Assembly (NCBI GenBank): GCA_028822065.1
Contig: JAPKEL010000016.1
Location: 1-35,274 of the forward strand
Origin: Woeseiaceae bacterium
GTDB taxonomy: Bacteria > Pseudomonadota > Gammaproteobacteria > Steroidobacterales > Woeseiaceae
Direction of reading: 5' to 3'
DNA length: 35,274 bases
Below, in pieces: positions 29,654 through 35,274 of the stretch. The number at the start of each line of letters is the position of its first letter. Position 1 is the stretch's first letter. The translations under genes were made by a program, and so were the position numbers. The notes below the pieces were generated by a model, which ran no database searches, had not been told where the DNA came from, and was given only the letters and a program-made list of their open reading frames with translations.

Positions 29654-32600
29654 TCGAGATAACGACGAGCATTTTGAAACATGCGAAACCACGGTCCATT
29701 ATCACCCCAATGATCTGGGTGCCAAGAATTCTGTATCGTACGTGATACCCGCTCTGGGTGAGGCATAATAATAGTCGCACGACCATCTGGTGTGGTTAAA
29801 CCACAAATTCCCTCAATAGAACCGTTCGGGTTATCAGGATAACGTTGTGCAATATTCCCATAATTATCTATGTATCTTAAGGCTACTCCGCCTTGGGCTT
29901 GCTGCTGCATATGCTCACTAGCAAATACTGCCCGACCTTCCCCATGAGAGGTAGCAATTGGTATGTGTGAACCCGCCATGTCAGTCAAAAATATTGATGG
30001 GCTTGGTATAATTTTCACCAAACTGAATCTGGCCTCGAATTGCTCTGATTTATTGGTTTTAAATTGAGGCCAATGTTGTCCACCGGGAATTAATGTTTGT
30101 AGATGAGATAGCATCTGACAGCCATTACAAATTCCTAACGAAAAACTATCTTGGCGAGCAAAAAATGCAGCAAATTGATCGCGTAATAAGGAGCTATACA
30201 GAATGGATTTAGCCCAACCACCACCTGCACCCAAAACATCACCATAAGAAAATCCACCACAAGCAACCAAACCTTGGTAATGCTTAAGATTATCCTGCTG
30301 ATTAATGAGATCACTCATGTGCACATCTACCGCCTCGAAACCGGCACGCATAAATACCGCCGCCATTTCATATTGGCTGTTCACGCCCTGCTCACGAAGG
30401 ATCGCAACTCTAGGTTTTGTAGCGCCAATTTTGAAAGCAGTCTCTGTATCAGATAAGTCAAAGGATAATGAAACGTTCATTCCAGGATCCTCCGCATCAA
30501 GAATGCGGTCATACTCTTCTAGTGCTGTATCTGGGTTATCTCGCAATGATTGAATATGATAGGAAGTTTCAGACCATATTCTTTGTAATTGAACACGTCC
30601 AGATCGATAAATTATTTCATCATCATTATATACAGTCAGTTGTTCATCAGCAGACACTTCACCGATATCAATCCAATGCATTTGTTGTGATTCCAATACG
30701 TCTTTAACGGCCGCTATTTGGCTCTCAGCAACTTGAATCACGCCACCGAGCTCTTCATTAAATAAATAGCGAATAACTTTCTCAGCTGAGCCTGAAAGAC
30801 GCAATGAAACCCCTAGATGTCCAGCAAACATCATTTCCGAAATGGTTGTTAATAGCCCTCCATCGGAACGGTCATGGTAAGCCAGAACAAGATTCTGCTT
30901 TAATAACATCTGTATCACATCAAAAAAGGATTTCAAACTAGCGGGGACATCGATATCGGGTGCAAAGCCACCCACAAGATTATATACCTGAGCCAATACT
31001 GAGCCACCTAATCGTTCTTTCCCTTGCCCTAAATCAAGCAACAAAAGTCTCGACGGCTCGTCGATACGTTTTAAGTCTGGCGTAAAATGATTTCGCACCG
31101 CATTCACCGGTGCGAAGGCAGAGATAATTAACGATACTGGAGCAACCACCCGATATTCATTATCATCTTCTTGCCATCGCGTTTGCATCGAGAGCGAGTC
31201 TTTACCAACCGGTATCGCTATACCCAAATCTCGACATAAATCAACGCTAATGGCTTTAACGGTATCAAATAACTTTGCATCTTCACCAGGGTGACCGGCT
31301 GCGGCCATCCAATTGGCCGATAATTTTATATTCCCCAGAGCACCGATTGAGGCAGCCGCTATATTGGTAATCGCCTCACCTACCGCCATTCTGCCTGATG
31401 CAGGTGCATTAATAACAGCCAATGGAGATCGTTCACCCATAGCCATGGCTTCACCGGTAACGCCCTCAAAACCACTCGCCGTAATAGCCACATCACTGAC
31501 TGGAATCTGCCATGGTCCAATCAACTGATCACGGACACTGAGACCACCCACGGTACGATCGCCGATATGTATTAAAAAGGATTTATCTGCTACCGCAGGA
31601 AACCGAAGAACTCGCTCTATAGCGTCTTCGAGTTGCAATCCATTCAGATCCAATGATTTTGTCGTATAGCTGACCCGCGTTACCTCACGTTTCATTTTAG
31701 GCGGTTTCCCAAGCAATACTTCCATTGGAATATCCACGGGATTATTGTCAAAATGACGATCTGTCACCGTCAAATTTCCACTGTCATTCAGGTGGCCAAC
31801 AAGAGAATAAGGGCAGCGTTCTCGCTCGCAAATCGTAATGAATTCAGCACGGCGTGATGGATCAATAACCAAGACATAACGTTCTTGTGCCTCATTACAC
31901 CAAATAGCCATCGGTGACATACCCGGTTCTGCATTGTCCACTTCCCTTAATTCTAACAAAGCACCATGTTTACTGTGATCCACGGCTTCGGGAAGGGCGT
32001 TTGATAAACCGCCAGCGCCAACATCATGAATCAATAAAATAGGATTATCATGTCCCATCGCGGTACAACGATCGATTACCTCTTGGGCTCGTCTTTCGAT
32101 CTCTGGATTACCGCGTTGCACCGAAGCAAAGTCCAAATCTTCACTACTGGAGCCACTGGCTAAACTGGAAGCAGCTCCTCCCCCTAAGCCAATTAACATT
32201 GCCGGCCCACCAATAACAATAATCTCGGCATCACTGGGTATATCAATTTTACAGGCATGTTCTTCACGCACATTACCAACCCCACCAGCAATCATAATTG
32301 GTTTGTGGTAACCACGAATTTCATTCTTTGGTAATTCAGGCAAACTACTCTCATAAGTTCGAAAATAGCCCAATAAATTAGGTCGACCAAACTCATTATT
32401 AAAGGCCGCGCCACCTAATGGACCGTCCGTCATAATTTCTAATGGCGTGGCCATACGTTCTGAACGACCAAAATCTTGCTCCCAAGGCTGCGTATAACCA
32501 GGAATTCTTAAATGCGATACCGTGAATCCTGTCAAACCAGCCTTTGGTTTTGCTCCTAATCCAGTTGCCCCTTCATCACGTATCTCACCGCCCGAACCGG

Positions 32601-33573
32601 TCGCTGCCCCAGCAAAAGGTGAAATAGCTGTGGGATGATTATGCGTCTCTACTTTCATGACAATGTGGATTGGCTCTGGAGATAAAACGTACTCTCGATT
32701 TGGTAATGAGGCTAATAGTCGCTCAGTTTTGAACCCTTCAATAACAGCGGCATTATCCGTGTAAGCAGAAATAACGCCACTCGGATTGGCTTCAGTGGTG
32801 CTCTTGATCATGGCAAATAATTTCTCTGAACGAACTTCGCCATCGATGACCCAGTCAGCGTTAAAAATCTTATGCCGACAATGCTCTGAATTAGCTTGTG
32901 CAAACATCATTAGTTCAGCATCGGTCGGGTTTCTTGCCATCACCCGATAATGCTCACAAAGATAATCAATCTCATCATCTGAAAGGGCTAAACCAAGTTG
33001 ATGATTGGCATGCTCTATAGCGGATTTCCCCTCCACCATCAAATCAATCTCTGTAAATGGTTGTGGTGCATGCTCGGAAAACAATGACGCTAGCGCCATG
33101 TCTTTATAAAGTATGCTTTCCGTCATTCTGTCATGCAAAATCTGTTCAATCTCGTTAACTTGATCAATAGAAATTGACTCGGGTGCTTCATAAGCGAAAC
33201 ACATACCACGCTCCAAGCGCACAATCATCGTTATACCACAAGCATGAGTAATATCCGTGGCCTTGCTTGACCAAGACGAAATAGTGCCAATTCTAGGTAC
33301 CACTGTTACTTGTCTGGATTGCCTGGTTAGGTTTATGACCGGCTCATTGGAGAGTAATAATGCCGTCAAACGGCTTGTATTTTCTGCATCGATGACACTA
33401 CTAAGCTGAGCATAATAACGGTAAGCGACATCAATAATCGTAATATCAGGATCGATATTATGCAGAGTTTGGTTGAGTTTCTTGATGCGAAAATCGGATA
33501 GAGCGCGCTGCCCGTCGATACATATCACTTCATGCGATACCTTATCGTGTGATTGTGTCGCTATTGTAGACAA
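29650..33573 (-). CDS. purL: Phosphoribosylformylglycinamidine synthase (single-chain PurL)
   Basis: Fourth step of purine synthesis: converts FGAR to FGAM with ATP and glutamine-derived ammonia. The 1307-residue frame is the long proteobacterial form. It has an N-terminal PurS-like domain, a linker helix region with [15 protein letters not shown], the two FGAM synthetase halves ([19 protein letters not shown] in the first), and a C-terminal glutaminase. There the nucleophile is in [11 protein letters not shown], and the His-Glu pair is in MPHPERV (about H1272, E1274). The frame opens with TTG at 33573. A GTG at 33528 would begin [14 protein letters not shown] and align with the E. coli N-terminus, giving 1292 residues, so the start is uncertain. 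Confidence 0.96.
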   Translation of the reverse strand: MSTIATQSHDKVSHEVICIDGQRALSDFRIKKLNQTLHNIDPDITIIDVAYRYYAQLSSVIDAENTSRLTALLLSNEPVINLTRQSRQVTVVPRIGTISSWSSKATDITHACGITMIVRLERGMCFAYEAPESISIDQVNEIEQILHDRMTESILYKDMALASLFSEHAPQPFTEIDLMVEGKSAIEHANHQLGLALSDDEIDYLCEHYRVMARNPTDAELMMFAQANSEHCRHKIFNADWVIDGEVRSEKLFAMIKSTTEANPSGVISAYTDNAAVIEGFKTERLLASLPNREYVLSPEPIHIVMKVETHNHPTAISPFAGAATGSGGEIRDEGATGLGAKPKAGLTGFTVSHLRIPGYTQPWEQDFGRSERMATPLEIMTDGPLGGAAFNNEFGRPNLLGYFRTYESSLPELPKNEIRGYHKPIMIAGGVGNVREEHACKIDIPSDAEIIVIGGPAMLIGLGGGAASSLASGSSSEDLDFASVQRGNPEIERRAQEVIDRCTAMGHDNPILLIHDVGAGGLSNALPEAVDHSKHGALLELREVDNAEPGMSPMAIWCNEAQERYVLVIDPSRRAEFITICERERCPYSLVGHLNDSGNLTVTDRHFDNNPVDIPMEVLLGKPPKMKREVTRVSYTTKSLDLNGLQLEDAIERVLRFPAVADKSFLIHIGDRTVGGLSVRDQLIGPWQIPVSDVAITASGFEGVTGEAMAMGERSPLAVINAPASGRMAVGEAITNIAAASIGALGNIKLSANWMAAAGHPGEDAKLFDTVKAISVDLCRDLGIAIPVGKDSLSMQTRWQEDDNEYRVVAPVSLIISAFAPVNAVRNHFTPDLKRIDEPSRLLLLDLGQGKERLGGSVLAQVYNLVGGFAPDIDVPASLKSFFDVIQMLLKQNLVLAYHDRSDGGLLTTISEMMFAGHLGVSLRLSGSAEKVIRYLFNEELGGVIQVAESQIAAVKDVLESQQMHWIDIGEVSADEQLTVYNDDEIIYRSGRVQLQRIWSETSYHIQSLRDNPDTALEEYDRILDAEDPGMNVSLSFDLSDTETAFKIGATKPRVAILREQGVNSQYEMAAVFMRAGFEAVDVHMSDLINQQDNLKHYQGLVACGGFSYGDVLGAGGGWAKSILYSSLLRDQFAAFFARQDSFSLGICNGCQMLSHLQTLIPGGQHWPQFKTNKSEQFEARFSLVKIIPSPSIFLTDMAGSHIPIATSHGEGRAVFASEHMQQQAQGGVALRYIDNYGNIAQRYPDNPNGSIEGICGLTTPDGRATIIMPHPERVSRTIQNSWHPDHWGDNGPWFRMFQNARRYLD

Positions 33574-33640
33574 GCTATTGGCATCCTATTATGCAAAATA
33601 CATCTCGCTGTTTATTAAGCACATGAAATACGATTTACTG

Positions 33641-33973
33641 TTACTTAGAGTTTCCACCTGGCGTATACATTGGTATTGGAAATTGAGCCACATTCCCGCC
33701 TTCAAGCTGTGAGATTTTACTGGTGCCTTCTTTATCGACCTCATCAATTCGAATGATTGAGTGCATCGGCAAATGAGTGCGTTTCACACCCTCAAATTCC
33801 GTTTTTATCTTCTCTTCTGAGGGATCAACGACCACCGAGCTGCGCTTACCAAAAACCAATTCTTCAATTTCAATAAATCCAAATAACATGCCTTGCTCGA
33901 CACTGTTAGCATAGATTTCATAAACCTGACCTTGGCTCATAAAAGAAACTCTATATAATGTTTTTTTTGCCAT
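33641..33973 (-). CDS. DUF1820 family protein
   Basis: Small conserved protein of 110 residues. I recognise it as a gammaproteobacterial DUF1820 member from YRVSFMSQGQVYEIYA, the FGFIEIEELVFG segment, VVVDPSEEKIKTEFEGVKR and HSIIRIDEVDKEG. No signal peptide or membrane helix is seen, so it is probably cytoplasmic. Its strong conservation but lack of catalytic-looking residues suggests a binding or regulatory role; no function is established to my knowledge. The last 20 residues are Pro/Gly-rich. It lies 67 bases ahead of purL on the same strand and 158 bases behind acs, so it may be transcribed alone or with purL. Confidence 0.85.
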   Translation of the reverse strand: MAKKTLYRVSFMSQGQVYEIYANSVEQGMLFGFIEIEELVFGKRSSVVVDPSEEKIKTEFEGVKRTHLPMHSIIRIDEVDKEGTSKISQLEGGNVAQFPIPMYTPGGNSK

Positions 33974-34063
33974 AATTTCTCAAACTATCCATTTCAAAAA
34001 CTAAATACGAAAGTATTAGGTAGTAAGTTTAACCAAAATTTAAAACAGATACTCAACTTATAC

Positions 34064-34083
34064 ATATATTTTTTCAAATATAT
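34064..34083 (-). other. AT-only stem-loop downstream of acs
   Basis: ATATATTT and AAATATAT form an 8-bp inverted repeat around a four-base loop, reading GAAA on the minus strand. It lies about 50 bases downstream of the acs stop. It could help end or stabilise the acs transcript, but the stem has no GC pairs and no T-run follows on the minus strand, so it is not a standard intrinsic terminator. Chance occurrence in AT-rich DNA is quite possible. Confidence 0.3.
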
Positions 34084-34131
34084 TTTACTAAAGCCACCAA
34101 TGCATCCTCAATACAATATAAATCTCTAGCA

Positions 34132-35274
34132 TCATTCACGATTCATGCGATTAAGAATTAAACCCTCTATCACACTGGAGTCAGTTAAAGTCGACACATC
34201 ACCCAAATCCGCATAATCATCTGCCGCCACTTTGCGCAAAATACGTCGCATAATCTTACCGGAACGGGTTTTTGGCAACTCCGGAGCCCACTGCAAAAGA
34301 TCCGGACTTGCAATTGGACCGATCTCTTTCCTTACCCATTGACGGAGTTCCTCACGAAGCTCCTCGGAAGATTCAACGCCTTGCATTAAAGTAACGTAAG
34401 CATAAATACCTTGTCCTTTAATAGTGTGTGGATAACCGACCACGGCCGCTTCTGCGACTTGCGCATGCGCTACCAAGGCGCTCTCCACTTCCGCAGAACC
34501 CATCCTATGCCCCGACACATTTAACACATCATCCACTCTGCCCGTAATCCAGTAATCTCCATCTACGTCACGTCGAGCACCATCACCCGTCATATAACAA
34601 TTCTCATAAGTAGAGAAGTAAGTTTCAACAAAACGCTCATGATCACCATAAACAGTTCGCATTTGTCCTGGCCAGCTGTCCAAAATGACTAAATTGCCTT
34701 CTGCCGCACCATTAAGAATTTCGCCTTCAGTATCCACAATGGCTGGCTGGATACCAAATAAAGGCTTTGTAGCTGAGCCCGGTTTGAGTTCGGTTACCCC
34801 GGGTAATGGGCTGATTAGAGCTCCGCCAGTCTCAGTCTGCCACCAAGTATCCACTATCGGGCATCGACCTTCACCAACGACATGATAATACCACTCCCAT
34901 GCCTCAGGATTAATCGGTTCACCGACGCTCCCAAGTATCCTTAATGATTGCCTCGAGGTTTGCTTGACAGGCTCATCACCCTCACGCATAAGCGCTCGAA
35001 TAGCGGTCGGTGCCGTATAACAAATATTGACTGCATGCTTATCACACACCTCCCAGAATCGAGCAGCACTAGGGTAGTTGGGCACGCCTTCAAACATCAA
35101 GGTGATCGCCCCATTAGCCAGTGGCCCATAAACAATATAAGTATGTCCTGTGACCCACCCTACATCGGCGGTACACCAAAAAATATCACCTGGATGATAA
35201 TCAAATACGTACTCGTGAGTGAGAGTAGCATACACCATGTAACCTCCCGTCGTGTGTAGCACTCCTTTTGGTTT
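34132..35274 (-). CDS. acs: Acetyl-CoA synthetase, C-terminal part (truncated by the window edge)
   Basis: Activates acetate to acetyl-CoA via acetyl-AMP. The frame is open to the right edge and begins inside the nucleotide-binding loop ([13 protein letters not shown]), so roughly the first 270 residues of a protein of about 650 are missing. The GTG at 35260-35262 in this motif is internal, not a start. Visible adenylate-forming motifs are [10 protein letters not shown], then [19 protein letters not shown] with the hinge aspartate region, then [20 protein letters not shown]. The C-terminal [11 protein letters not shown] contains the catalytic lysine that is reversibly acetylated in homologs. 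The TETGG/WWQ form is typical of acetate-specific Acs. A deacetylase-fold gene exists in the window (at 25779) but belongs to a zinc hydrolase family and is not linked to it. Confidence 0.95.
   Translation of the reverse strand, partial: KPKGVLHTTGGYMVYATLTHEYVFDYHPGDIFWCTADVGWVTGHTYIVYGPLANGAITLMFEGVPNYPSAARFWEVCDKHAVNICYTAPTAIRALMREGDEPVKQTSRQSLRILGSVGEPINPEAWEWYYHVVGEGRCPIVDTWWQTETGGALISPLPGVTELKPGSATKPLFGIQPAIVDTEGEILNGAAEGNLVILDSWPGQMRTVYGDHERFVETYFSTYENCYMTGDGARRDVDGDYWITGRVDDVLNVSGHRMGSAEVESALVAHAQVAEAAVVGYPHTIKGQGIYAYVTLMQGVESSEELREELRQWVRKEIGPIASPDLLQWAPELPKTRSGKIMRRILRKVAADDYADLGDVSTLTDSSVIEGLILNRMNRE

Overview
This is an AT-rich chromosomal segment from an aerobic gammaproteobacterium. 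The evidence is gene content and order: a FimV homolog next to truA, a DedD/SPOR protein behind folC, EpmA with EF-P, EttA, the long single-chain PurL, parE-parC, a DUF1820 protein, and the nrdR-rib-nusB-thiL-pgpA cluster. The compact spacing (many start/stop overlaps, few gaps above 100 bases) suggests a fairly small genome. I cannot name the genus. I found no mobile element, prophage, CRISPR array, tRNA or rRNA. Nothing here convincingly amounts to a new biological system; nearly everything is core metabolism and information processing.

Layout. Positions 1-7786 (minus strand) are a head-to-tail run read as prmB-aroC-asd-fimV-truA-accD-folC-dedD, with dedD running off the left edge. It resembles the Pseudomonas-type asd-fimV-truA-accD-folC block, but the leu and trp genes often interleaved there are absent. 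Positions 7921-10877 (plus strand) form a putative operon of an SCO1/SenC copper chaperone, a PCu(A)C copper chaperone, psd and epmA. The next gene, convergent to it, is efp, whose product is the substrate of EpmA; efp lies behind parE-parC (15651 to 10898, minus).

A large katG (minus) stands alone and is divergent from an orphan xseB (plus) across a 313-base gap rich in short dyads. Positions 18584-25703 (minus) are a tight operon-like run read as glyA-nrdR-ribD-ribE-ribB(X)-ribH-nusB-thiL-pgpA. It supplies one-carbon units, riboflavin, thiamine pyrophosphate, phosphatidylglycerol and an antitermination factor. The DHBP synthase in it carries a GTP cyclohydrolase II-like domain that has lost its zinc cysteines.

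The right part holds a class I/II histone-deacetylase-like hydrolase (minus) divergent from ettA (plus), then a PLP aminotransferase of unknown substrate (plus). These are followed on the minus strand by purL, a DUF1820 gene and the 3' part of acs, which runs off the right edge. SCO and PCu(A)C copper chaperones plus KatG point to aerobic respiration with a copper-containing oxidase and to peroxide defence. Acs indicates acetate activation.
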